From the NCBI GenBank assembly GCA_949524905.1, contig CATINC010000007.1, positions 186,001-250,000 on the forward strand: a stretch of 64,000 nucleotides of DNA. The letters run 5' to 3'. The notes under the pieces were generated by a model, which saw only the letters and a program-made list of their open reading frames with translations, was not told where the DNA came from and did not search any database. How positions within the stretch are numbered: the first letter of the stretch is position 1; each line of letters opens with the position of its first letter. This DNA is from Opitutia bacterium UBA7350. GTDB lineage: Bacteria > Verrucomicrobiota > Verrucomicrobiia > Opitutales > Coraliomargaritaceae. The translations under genes were made by a program, and so were the position numbers. Below, in pieces: positions 48,874 to 56,806 of the stretch.

Positions 48874-50061
48874 TCAAGCAAGAATCGGACTGGGGAGGGG
48901 AAATTTAGAATGTTCCTCGGTCTTGACACACGCCTGAAGCGGGTAGCGATAGGTGTCTCCTTGAAAATTACGCAGGATGAGTTCCTTTTCGGTGATTTTC
49001 TCAACGTAGTCTGGGTTGAGGGGGATTTTCCCTCCACCACCAGGGGCGTCGATAACGAATTGTGGGATGGCGTAACCAGTGGTGTGACCTCGCAGGGAGC
49101 GAATGAGCTCGATGCCTTCTCGAGGGTCGGTGCGCAGGTGGGCGCTGCCAGTGATGAGGTCGCACTGATAGAGGTAATAGGGGCGCACTCGCATCATGAG
49201 GAGGCGGTGAATCAGGGACTTTAGGATGGCGAGATCGTTATTGACGCCTTTTAGGAGGACGGACTGGTTGCCGAGGGGGACTCCCGCGAAGGCGAGGCGC
49301 TCGCAGGCTTCGCGAAGGGCATGGGTGCATTCATTGGGGTGGTTGACGTGAATGCTCATCCAGATGGGCCCATGCTTTTTCAGGATATCGCACAGTTCTG
49401 GAGTGATACGTTGAGGCAAAAAGACGGGGATGCGCGAACCGATGCGGATGAATTCTACGTGTGGGATCGCGCGGAGTTCGCGCAGGAGGTGATCAAGTTT
49501 GTTGTCTGATAGAAGAAGCGGGTCGCCGCCACTAAGAAGGACATCACGAATTTCAGGATGATCACGAATGTATTGGAGCCCGGTTTCAAATTCAGGATGA
49601 AAGTTGTAGTCTTGTGCGTTGGAAACAAGGCGGCTGCGAGTGCAGTAACGGCAATAGGCAGCGCAGCGGTCTGTTACGAGAAAAAGTACGCGATCGGGGT
49701 AACGATGGATGATCCCGTCCACGGCTTTGGAGTTCTCTTCGCCTACGGGGTCGAGGCGTTCTTCAGGGGCGATTTGGGTTTCGCCGGCACGGGGAACGAC
49801 TTGGCGACGGATGGGGTCGTCGGGATCGTCTGGATGGATGAGGTTAAAAAAGTAGGGCGTGATGGCAAGGGCGAGCTTCTTGTTGGCGAAACGGCAACCG
49901 GCGCGTTCATCGGCGTCTAGTTTTAGATAAGGCTCGAGGTCTTCTAGAGAGGTTAGGCGGTTTTTGAGCTGCCATTTCCAATTATTCCAGTCGGCCGGAT
50001 CAACGGAGGACCAGTGTCCTTGCCCGGAATGCCAGTTATCTAGAGCGTCGTTTGGAAACAT
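48874..50061 (-). CDS. kamA: Lysine 2,3-aminomutase, radical SAM/PLP enzyme
   Basis: 395 residues from the ATG at 50061; the open frame to 50172 would cover the arsR start. The radical-SAM cluster motif is C133-AAY-C137-RY-C140 (TDRCAAYCRYCTRS). The PLP Lys is in APGGGGKIPLNPDYVE. Two conserved acidic residues of true 2,3-aminomutases are present, in YYLYQCDLITGSAHLR and QFVIDAPGGGG. It makes beta-lysine, used for lysine breakdown, osmoprotection (acetyl-beta-lysine) or EF-P modification; no epmA or ablB is nearby, so the purpose is open. It diverges from arsR with 73 bases between. Confidence 0.88.
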   Translation of the reverse strand: MFPNDALDNWHSGQGHWSSVDPADWNNWKWQLKNRLTSLEDLEPYLKLDADERAGCRFANKKLALAITPYFFNLIHPDDPDDPIRRQVVPRAGETQIAPEERLDPVGEENSKAVDGIIHRYPDRVLFLVTDRCAAYCRYCTRSRLVSNAQDYNFHPEFETGLQYIRDHPEIRDVLLSGGDPLLLSDNKLDHLLRELRAIPHVEFIRIGSRIPVFLPQRITPELCDILKKHGPIWMSIHVNHPNECTHALREACERLAFAGVPLGNQSVLLKGVNNDLAILKSLIHRLLMMRVRPYYLYQCDLITGSAHLRTDPREGIELIRSLRGHTTGYAIPQFVIDAPGGGGKIPLNPDYVEKITEKELILRNFQGDTYRYPLQACVKTEEHSKFPLPSPILA

Positions 50062-50108
50062 AAGAAGAGTTGCGGCAGTATCGAAATTAGTGCTTGTATG
50101 AGAATAGC

Positions 50109-50126
50109 ATGTATTGATATATTCAA
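50109..50126 (+). promoter_or_regulatory. ArsR-site candidate in the kamA-arsR promoter region
   Basis: ATGTATTGATAT (50109-50120) followed by ATTCAA. The metH leader has ATGCATTGATAT followed by GTTTCAA, so 11 of 12 bases plus a nearby TTCAA are shared. A TTGA-N5-TCAA palindrome (50114-50126) overlaps the element. Confidence 0.45.
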
Positions 50127-50134
50127 ATAAGTCA

Positions 50135-50449
50135 ATGAAAACAAAAAGCGCACTGGTTGAGATGGACAGCATGGCACGTCAATTCTGGGCGATCGGGGAT
50201 CCGGTGCGTTTGCGAATATTGCGTATTTTGCCCTCAGCGCCGAGTTGTGAGTCTGCTTGTAATGTCTCAAAGATTGCGGAACGCATTGGGCTTTCTCAGC
50301 CGTCGACTTCGCACCATTTAAGGATTTTGCGCCAGGCGGGCATCATCACCAACCGAAAGATGTGCCGGGATGTAATCTATTGGGTGCGGCCAGAGGTTTT
50401 AAGTGAATTGAAGGCAGAGCTTTCGGAAGTTTTGGAAGGGGATCTATAG
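50135..50449 (+). CDS. ArsR-family transcriptional regulator
   Basis: 104 residues from the ATG at 50135; the frame starts earlier with a TTG at 50114 inside the operator. Winged helix-turn-helix with FWAIGDPVRLRILRIL, NVSKIAERIGLSQPSTSHHL and LRQAGIITNRKMCRDVIYWV. Three Cys (SCESACNV and KMCRD) could bind metal, but ArsR proteins of the SAM-cycle (SahR-like) type bind S-adenosyl compounds. A motif before its own gene and metH favours the latter. Its stop is three bases before polX. Confidence 0.82.
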   Translation: MKTKSALVEMDSMARQFWAIGDPVRLRILRILPSAPSCESACNVSKIAERIGLSQPSTSHHLRILRQAGIITNRKMCRDVIYWVRPEVLSELKAELSEVLEGDL

Positions 50450-50452
50450 ACG

Positions 50453-52198
50453 ATGATAAAGGCGGACATCGTTTCTGCACTGGAAGAGATTGCGGTATTG
50501 CTGGAATTGCGGGGTGAGAATCCTTTTAAGATACGAGCCTACCAAACTGGGGCGCGTGCCTTGGAAACAATGGAGGAAGACCTAGATGCGTTGTTGGAGG
50601 CAAATGAATTGGGGAAAGTGCCTGGGATTGGGTCAGCGTTAATTGAAAAGGTCGCGACCTTGCGTGCGGATGAAGCTTTGCCGTTTTTAGATGAATTGCG
50701 GGCGTCGATTGAGCCAGGCTTGGTTGAGATGTTGGAGATCCCTGGATTGGGGGCTAAGCGGGTGCGCAAAATGCACGAAGCTCTGGGAGTGGATAGTATC
50801 GAGTCACTCCAAGCCGCCTGCAAGAGTGGTGCGGTTGCCGAGATGAAGGGTTTTGGCGCGAAGACTGCGGAAAAAATTTTGCATGGGATCGTGCAACGGG
50901 CAGCCTATGCTAAACGGCATTTATGGTGGCAGGCTGATTTAGTGGCGCGGCCGATTTTGGAAGGATTACGCGAGCTGCCGCAGGTGAAGCGGGCGGAGAT
51001 TGCCGGGAGCCTGCGCAGACTCAAGGAAACGGTTGGGGATTTGGATTTTGTCGTGGCAGCCTCGGAAGTGGAACCTGTTATGGAATGGTTTGTGTCACAG
51101 TCATCGGTTGAATCAGTCACTGCTCAAGGCACAACAAAATCCAGCGTGCGGTTTGAGGGTGGTTTGCAAGCAGATTTACGAGTGGTGCCGGAGGAGCAGT
51201 TTGCCTTTGCCTTGCATCATTTTACGGGCTCAAAGGAACATAATGTGGCTTTGCGGCAGCGGGCGCTAGCGCGCGGCTTCAGCTTGAGTGAGTGGGGGCT
51301 TACGCAGAAGGATGGCGCGGATGGCGCGGAAGCCGGGGCAATGGGGCACGGAATTAAGAGCGAGGCTGGTTTGTTTCAGTTTCTAGGACTGACAGAAATC
51401 CCACCAGAATTGCGTGAAGGGATGGGTGAATTAGAGGCGGCAGAAGCGGGTACGCTGCCGGAACTGCTTGAGCCAAGTCGCGTAAGGGGAGTTTTTCATA
51501 ATCACACTGATGCTTCAGATGGACGGGACAGCCTTGAAGCAATGGCACTCGCAGCGAAGGAGTTAGGTTTTGAATATCTCGGTCTGGCAGACCACTCAAA
51601 AGCTAGCTTTCAGGCTAACGGATTAGATGATGCCCGGGTATTAAAACAACTCGAGAAAGTACGGGCATACAATGCTTCTGAATCCGAAGGGGCGCATCTA
51701 TTTGCGGGGATTGAGTGTGATATTTTAAAGGATGGCTCGCTGGATTTAGAGGATACCACGCTTTCGGCACTGGATTATGTGGTGGTCTCGGTTCACTCAG
51801 CTTTTGGCATGGGGGCGGCAGAGATGACCCAGCGAGTGATTCGCGCGATTGAACACCCCACGACGACGATGCTCGGGCATCCCACCGGCCGCTTACTTCT
51901 CAGACGGGAGGCATATGCCATTGATTTGGCAAAAATCATAGATGCGGCTATTGCAAATCAAGTAATTATTGAGATCAATGCGAACCCGCAGCGACTGGAT
52001 CTCGATTGGCGTTTATGGCGGCGGGCGGCAGAGCGAGGGTTGCATTGTGCGATTAATCCAGATGCGCACGGTGTTTCTGGCTTAGATTATTTTCGCGCGG
52101 GGGTAAATATTGCCCGAAAGGGATGGCTTCCCGCGGAACAGGTTTTGAATTGTAGAGACCAAGCGGGCGTGGAGCGCTGGTTTGCTAAACGGCAGTAG
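50453..52198 (+). CDS. polX: PolX family DNA polymerase with PHP domain
   Basis: 581 residues; base-excision repair polymerase. N-terminal helix-hairpin-helix region ([48 protein letters not shown]), then the Pol-beta-like nucleotidyltransferase with [20 protein letters not shown] (first two metal Asp) and [13 protein letters not shown] (third Asp). The C-terminal PHP exonuclease domain starts [17 protein letters not shown] and includes [27 protein letters not shown], and [16 protein letters not shown]. Immediately downstream of arsR. Confidence 0.93.
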   Translation: MIKADIVSALEEIAVLLELRGENPFKIRAYQTGARALETMEEDLDALLEANELGKVPGIGSALIEKVATLRADEALPFLDELRASIEPGLVEMLEIPGLGAKRVRKMHEALGVDSIESLQAACKSGAVAEMKGFGAKTAEKILHGIVQRAAYAKRHLWWQADLVARPILEGLRELPQVKRAEIAGSLRRLKETVGDLDFVVAASEVEPVMEWFVSQSSVESVTAQGTTKSSVRFEGGLQADLRVVPEEQFAFALHHFTGSKEHNVALRQRALARGFSLSEWGLTQKDGADGAEAGAMGHGIKSEAGLFQFLGLTEIPPELREGMGELEAAEAGTLPELLEPSRVRGVFHNHTDASDGRDSLEAMALAAKELGFEYLGLADHSKASFQANGLDDARVLKQLEKVRAYNASESEGAHLFAGIECDILKDGSLDLEDTTLSALDYVVVSVHSAFGMGAAEMTQRVIRAIEHPTTTMLGHPTGRLLLRREAYAIDLAKIIDAAIANQVIIEINANPQRLDLDWRLWRRAAERGLHCAINPDAHGVSGLDYFRAGVNIARKGWLPAEQVLNCRDQAGVERWFAKRQ

Positions 52199-52344
52199 GC
52201 GGGCTCGATACGTGCTTGAAATTGGGTGAATTATGAATTTACTCTCGAATGTGTCTGGGTATCTAACCCCACTAAGATACGCAGACGCACACTGATTGGC
52301 AATGCACCCCGGTTGTCTCCGCTACATTTTACTGCACAAGATTT

Positions 52345-53838
52345 ATGGACTGGAACTCGCATACTGGGATACTTGCTCTGGTGTTGCTTACGGCAGCAGT
52401 GGTCTTGTGGCTGGTTCGGCGGCAATACAGAGCGCTTTTGAAGGCTCAGGAAAAGTCCAGCGAAGTGGCCTTAAGGGAAGCCGAACTGGGCTTACGGGAA
52501 AAGGAATCAGCGAATGCGGTAGAATTTCGTAGCAAGGCCGTCGAACAAGAATTGAAGGCGCGTGAATTAGCGCAACTGGAATCTAAAATTTTATTGGAGC
52601 GCGAGCAGCTAGAGCTCAAAGCAAAGGAAATTGAAGAAGCGCACGGTCATTTAAAGTCTCATGATAAAGACACTGAAAAGGCACGCCGGCTTTACCGCGA
52701 GAAACTGAGCGAGGTCTCAAAAATGGATGCCGAAGAGGCACGGGAAGTTCTGATCAAAGAAACGCGAAAGGAATGTGAGACGGAATTACGATCCTTGCGA
52801 CAGGAGTACCTCAGTGACTCCGAGAGCACCATAAAAGAGGAAGCCCAGCGTATTTTGCTGGCGGCAATGCAGCGGATCACCAGTAAGCCAATGCATGATG
52901 CTTCTGCTACGGTTGTATCTTTGCCTGAAGAGGCGCTCAAGGGGCGTATCATTGGTAAAGACGGGCGAAACATTCGCACTTTTGAACACGCTACTGGCAC
53001 AACCCTTTTAATTGATGAAGCGCCCGACTCGGTGCTCATTTCAAGTTTCGATCCAGTCCGTCGCGAAATTGCTCGGATAGCCCTAGCAGCTTTGTTGCGT
53101 GACGGACGAATCCAACCTGCCAGTATTGAAGAGGCCGTTATCACAGCCCAGGAGGAAATGGATTCCAGCATCATCCAGTTTGGTGAGACCGCAATGCGCC
53201 GCCTGCGCCTCAATACTATGCATCCAGAAATAGTGGGCTTGTTGGGTAAATTGCACTACCGACTCTCCAACAACCAAAACACCCTTGAGCACTCAATCGA
53301 AGTTGCCAACATCTGTGCCTTGCTGGCCTCGGAAGTTGGCTTGGATCCTAGGATCGCCAAAAGAGCGGGATTGTTGCATGATCTTGGAAAAGCCGTAGAT
53401 GAGGATTTTTCGAGCAGTCACGCTATTGCAGGTGCTGATATTGCCCGCCGTTGCGGCGAAGATAAGCGTGTGGTCAATGCCATTGCGGCGCACCACAAAG
53501 AAGTACCAGCAGAGAGTGTCTATGCTGGACTGGTGATGGTTGGAGATTCTCTCTCGGCTGTGCGCCCTGGGGTACGGACTTCCTCAATCGATAGTTTCAT
53601 CGGGCGAGTTCGCAGTATTGAGGCCATTGCTCAAGCAGAGAAGGGGGTTAGCGAGGCTTTTGCGATCCAGTCGGGCCGTGAAGTGCGAGTTATCGTAGAT
53701 CCCGGAACAATCACTGATGAAGAAGCTCAAAGAATTGCTCGCCGGATACGCGGGCGCATTGAAAGCGAATTAAACTATCCTGGTAGTATTGAAATCACCG
53801 TAATACGGGAACAAAGGTACAAGGAGACGGCAGTCTAA
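52345..53838 (+). CDS. rny: Ribonuclease Y
   Basis: 497-residue membrane-anchored endoribonuclease that initiates mRNA decay. One N-terminal helix (about 9-23, [16 protein letters not shown]), a charged coiled coil (about 30-160), a KH RNA-binding domain ([19 protein letters not shown]) and an HD phosphohydrolase domain with [14 protein letters not shown] and [20 protein letters not shown]. The C-terminal domain is [20 protein letters not shown]. No gene partner; 146 bases separate it from polX. Confidence 0.94.
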   Translation: MDWNSHTGILALVLLTAAVVLWLVRRQYRALLKAQEKSSEVALREAELGLREKESANAVEFRSKAVEQELKARELAQLESKILLEREQLELKAKEIEEAHGHLKSHDKDTEKARRLYREKLSEVSKMDAEEAREVLIKETRKECETELRSLRQEYLSDSESTIKEEAQRILLAAMQRITSKPMHDASATVVSLPEEALKGRIIGKDGRNIRTFEHATGTTLLIDEAPDSVLISSFDPVRREIARIALAALLRDGRIQPASIEEAVITAQEEMDSSIIQFGETAMRRLRLNTMHPEIVGLLGKLHYRLSNNQNTLEHSIEVANICALLASEVGLDPRIAKRAGLLHDLGKAVDEDFSSSHAIAGADIARRCGEDKRVVNAIAAHHKEVPAESVYAGLVMVGDSLSAVRPGVRTSSIDSFIGRVRSIEAIAQAEKGVSEAFAIQSGREVRVIVDPGTITDEEAQRIARRIRGRIESELNYPGSIEITVIREQRYKETAV

Positions 53839-53908
53839 GGCTGCGTAGGAAGACAACGGTGTCTGTAGAAAGAAACATCAAATTTAAAACCTCAGAAAAA
53901 TTTCATAA

Positions 53909-54952
53909 ATGAAGCAAATTAGATGGAGGCGCTTAGGCCTATTAGTATTAATCATGTCTTTACAGTTGAGCCTTTGGTCATCGACCCAAGAGGTTCAGTT
54001 GAAAAGCGGAGAACGTTTGCTTGGAGAGATTTTAGCGACTTCCAATGACGATATGTTGCACCTTCGTTCTAAAATTTTGGGAGACTTAAAGCTTCCACGC
54101 AGTGCGATAGCATCAACCAAGGATTTTCCTGCAGTTAAGCCCAAGCTCGTATCGACGGTAGCCCAACCGAAACCCAAGCCTGCAGCAGTTGCAAAAAGAC
54201 TCACAACGAGTTCTGCAAGTGAGGCGAAAAAACCATGGAGGATGATTGAATCCATTAAGGATTTTAAAACTCCGCCCTCGTGGAAAGGAAATCTGCGCCT
54301 CGGTTTAAATATTACCAATGGGAACAGCAAATGGACCGAACGCTATGCGCGGGGGCAATTATCGATCCTACCTAAGGGCAGTAAGAATTTTTACCGCTTT
54401 GGGGGAGCCTATAGTTTTCGAGAGAATGAATACAACAATGGAACCAGTCGAGTCACTAACAATAAGTTTGACCTTTCGGCGCTCTATCGACGTAGTTTTT
54501 CAAAGGGGTGGTTTATGCAAAATGCTTTGGGTTATCGCTCCGATGAGGTCAAAGGCATTAATCACGAGATAAAGTTATCAGTGGGTGCTGGGTATAAGTT
54601 TAAGATCTATAAAGACAAAATTGAGCTCAATGTAGGCAGTGGTCTCGGTGTGGAAGATTTCGAAGCAAGTAAAGCCAACGACCTGCGTAGTGGCCGAAAT
54701 TACATCGGTAATATTTTCCAGGAACTGACTTGGAAAATGAGCAAGCGTACGACCTTTTCTCAGAAATTTAATTATTTCCAAAACGTGAAAGAGCATCATT
54801 TGTATGACTTCAAATTTACTACGGCATTCCGTTCCCGCTTGACGGATGTCTTTGGCTTAGAGTTTTCTTACCAGAAGGACTTTGATAGTGAGGTAGATGG
54901 AAAAGAGAAAGACGACATCCAGTGGCGCAGTGCCTTGGTCATCTATTTCTAG
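53909..54952 (+). CDS. DUF481 outer-membrane beta-barrel protein
   Basis: 347 residues. Signal peptide about 1-24; a short SH3-like segment (VQLKSGERLLGEILATSNDD, resembling a 'leader-binding' fold found before DUF481); a Lys/Pro/Ala-rich linker; then the DUF481/YdiY barrel from about 120 (WKGNLRLGLNITNGNSKWTE), with alternating aromatic strands and the ending IQWRSALVIYF. Outer-membrane location; substrate unknown. Separated from rny by 70 bases. Confidence 0.78.
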   Translation: MKQIRWRRLGLLVLIMSLQLSLWSSTQEVQLKSGERLLGEILATSNDDMLHLRSKILGDLKLPRSAIASTKDFPAVKPKLVSTVAQPKPKPAAVAKRLTTSSASEAKKPWRMIESIKDFKTPPSWKGNLRLGLNITNGNSKWTERYARGQLSILPKGSKNFYRFGGAYSFRENEYNNGTSRVTNNKFDLSALYRRSFSKGWFMQNALGYRSDEVKGINHEIKLSVGAGYKFKIYKDKIELNVGSGLGVEDFEASKANDLRSGRNYIGNIFQELTWKMSKRTTFSQKFNYFQNVKEHHLYDFKFTTAFRSRLTDVFGLEFSYQKDFDSEVDGKEKDDIQWRSALVIYF

Positions 54953-54954
54953 CA

Positions 54955-54988
54955 TAAAATACCCCGCGGGTGATGTAACCGACGGGGT
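54955..54988 (-). terminator. Terminator downstream of tRNA-Asp
   Basis: On the minus strand ACCCCG (54988-54983) pairs with CGGGGT (54966-54961) and is followed by ATTTTAT. It ends the tRNA transcript and, read forward, may slow the DUF481 transcript, although no T-run follows on the plus strand. Confidence 0.6.
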
Positions 54989-54993
54989 GGGAA

Positions 54994-55071
<78 letters not shown>

Positions 55072-55251
55072 TCTCACGAGGAGTAAGCCGCAAAAAGTAG
55101 AGCCGAGGCGGATCAAGTCAAGCGATGTTTTTTTGAAAAATTGCAAGCGAGGAGTCACTTTTGTGGGGAAAGCTTCCTTTGTTGCCATAACAGGTGCAGA
55201 TCGGTCAGATTCTTACTCTACAAAAAGAGATCAGCAAAGGTGATAAAAAAA

Positions 55252-56127
55252 ATGTATATTATCAGCGGGCCGACTGCAGTTGGTAAGACTGAATATGCCC
55301 TTCAGTATGCGGAAGCAAAAAATGCGGAGATTGTGTCGTGTGATGCTTCCTTGGTTTATGCGGGTATGGATATCGGAACCGCTAAGCCAACGTCCTTAGA
55401 ACGAGCACGTGTGCCCCACCATATGATAGATGTCCAACCGGTGAATGTACCTTATGATATTGTTAACTATGAGCAGTCCGCTCGGGAAGTAGTCGCTGAT
55501 ATAACGGCTCGGGGAAAGGCGGTACTGGTAACCGGCGGTAGCGGGTTTTATTTGAAGAGTTTTTTAGCACCGGTTACGGATGGGATTGTGGTGAGCACTG
55601 CGGTGCGAGCAGAAGTGGAGGCGCTTTTTTCCGAGGAAGGTTTGCCTGGCTTACATACGGCCTTAAAGGCCTGTAGTGGGGATGACTGGGGCACTTTGGA
55701 TCGCCAAAATCCGCGACGGGTGATGCGGGCATTGGAGCGTTGCCGTGTGACAGGGCGAAGTGTGGCAGAGTTACAGGCGGAATTTGCGGCACAGCCTGAG
55801 CCTTACGCAGCCTATCCAAAGCATCTGATTTTACTGGAACGAGATGCGGCGGCTTTGCGAGAAAGGGTGGTAGCACGCGCAGAAGTAATGTTATCAGCCG
55901 GCTTGATCGAGGAAGTTCGCGAATTGCTGGTTATGGGTCTTGAAACGAACCCGAGTGCTTCAAGTGCGATTGGCTATCGCGAAACCTTAGCTTATTTGCG
56001 AGGGGAGATCAATCGAAGTGAGTTACTTAAGGCGATTATCCAAAACACTCTGCATCTCGTTAAAAAACAACGCACCTGGTTTCGAAGTCAGATACGAGAA
56101 GCGGATGAAAGTATCGTTTTAAGTTAA
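55252..56127 (+). CDS. miaA: tRNA dimethylallyltransferase
   Basis: 291 residues from the ATG at 55252; the earlier open frame to 55141 adds a stretch with no family likeness. Adds an isopentenyl group to A37 of tRNA. P-loop SGPTAVGKTEYALQYA, the substrate motif IVSCDASLVYAGMDIGTAKP, VTGGSGFYLKSFL, and DRQNPRRVMRALERCRVTGR. The ending KKQRTWFRSQI is typical. An AAAGG at -12 is one of few Shine-Dalgarno-like sequences seen here. Confidence 0.94.
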   Translation: MYIISGPTAVGKTEYALQYAEAKNAEIVSCDASLVYAGMDIGTAKPTSLERARVPHHMIDVQPVNVPYDIVNYEQSAREVVADITARGKAVLVTGGSGFYLKSFLAPVTDGIVVSTAVRAEVEALFSEEGLPGLHTALKACSGDDWGTLDRQNPRRVMRALERCRVTGRSVAELQAEFAAQPEPYAAYPKHLILLERDAAALRERVVARAEVMLSAGLIEEVRELLVMGLETNPSASSAIGYRETLAYLRGEINRSELLKAIIQNTLHLVKKQRTWFRSQIREADESIVLS

Positions 56128-56196
56128 AGGATGCTGACTTCATTAGGCTGAGGGTTGACAGTAGATCTATGTCGACTTTTATATAGAACCATAAGG

Positions 56197-56799
56197 ATGG
56201 GAACAGGACTGAAATACAGAGTATTGGTGTTAAATCGGCTTTGGCAGGCAGTCAACATTGTGGGGGTGCCACGAGCGTTCAGTCTATTACTGCAGGATCA
56301 TGCTCAAGTCATAAATACGAGTGACGGTAGTTTTGAATTGCTGAATTGTGAGCGCTGGTTAACGCATTCTGCAGAACATCTGCCGGGAGATGAAGAAGCT
56401 TTTGTGCAGACTGTCCGTATGCGTATACGAGTTCCGAAAGTTTTGCTTCTAAGGGAATATGATCGTTTGCCGGCACAGGAGGTTAAATTTTCACGCGAGA
56501 GTCTTTTCGAGCGCGATAATTATCGATGCCAGTATTGTGGTAATACTTTCGAAGCTGAGAAGCTCAATATGGATCATGTAATCCCACGCGATCGGGGCGG
56601 GCGCACGAGCTGGGAAAACATGGTAACTTCTTGTATCCGTTGCAATTCACACAAAGCGAACCGCTTGCCACACCAAGCTAATATGCATTTGATTCGGAAA
56701 CCTGAGCGGCCGCGTTGGCGCCCTTTTGTTAGTTCACTTATTGGGCAAGACTATGATCGGGAATGGGATCACTTTCTAAAGCTGAAACAAGCAGGCTGA
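56197..56799 (+). CDS. HNH endonuclease family protein
   Basis: 200 residues from the ATG at 56197 (MGTGLKYRVLVLNRLWQAVN); an upstream GTG/TTG extension to 56155 is less likely. A C-terminal HNH nuclease core with a zinc-binding Cys pair CQYCGN, LNMDHVIPRDRGGRTSWENM (catalytic His, Asp) and CIRCNSHKANRLPHQ (second Cys pair). Such stand-alone HNH proteins with an N-terminal LVLNRLWQAVNIV domain occur in many bacteria; function not established. It is 69 bases after miaA on the same strand. Confidence 0.8.
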   Translation: MGTGLKYRVLVLNRLWQAVNIVGVPRAFSLLLQDHAQVINTSDGSFELLNCERWLTHSAEHLPGDEEAFVQTVRMRIRVPKVLLLREYDRLPAQEVKFSRESLFERDNYRCQYCGNTFEAEKLNMDHVIPRDRGGRTSWENMVTSCIRCNSHKANRLPHQANMHLIRKPERPRWRPFVSSLIGQDYDREWDHFLKLKQAG

Positions 56800-56806
56800 T
56801 AATTAC

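Noticed and set aside
50062-50172. N-terminal extension of kamA
   Set aside because: Would cover the arsR start and operator; the family-like sequence begins at the ATG at 50061.
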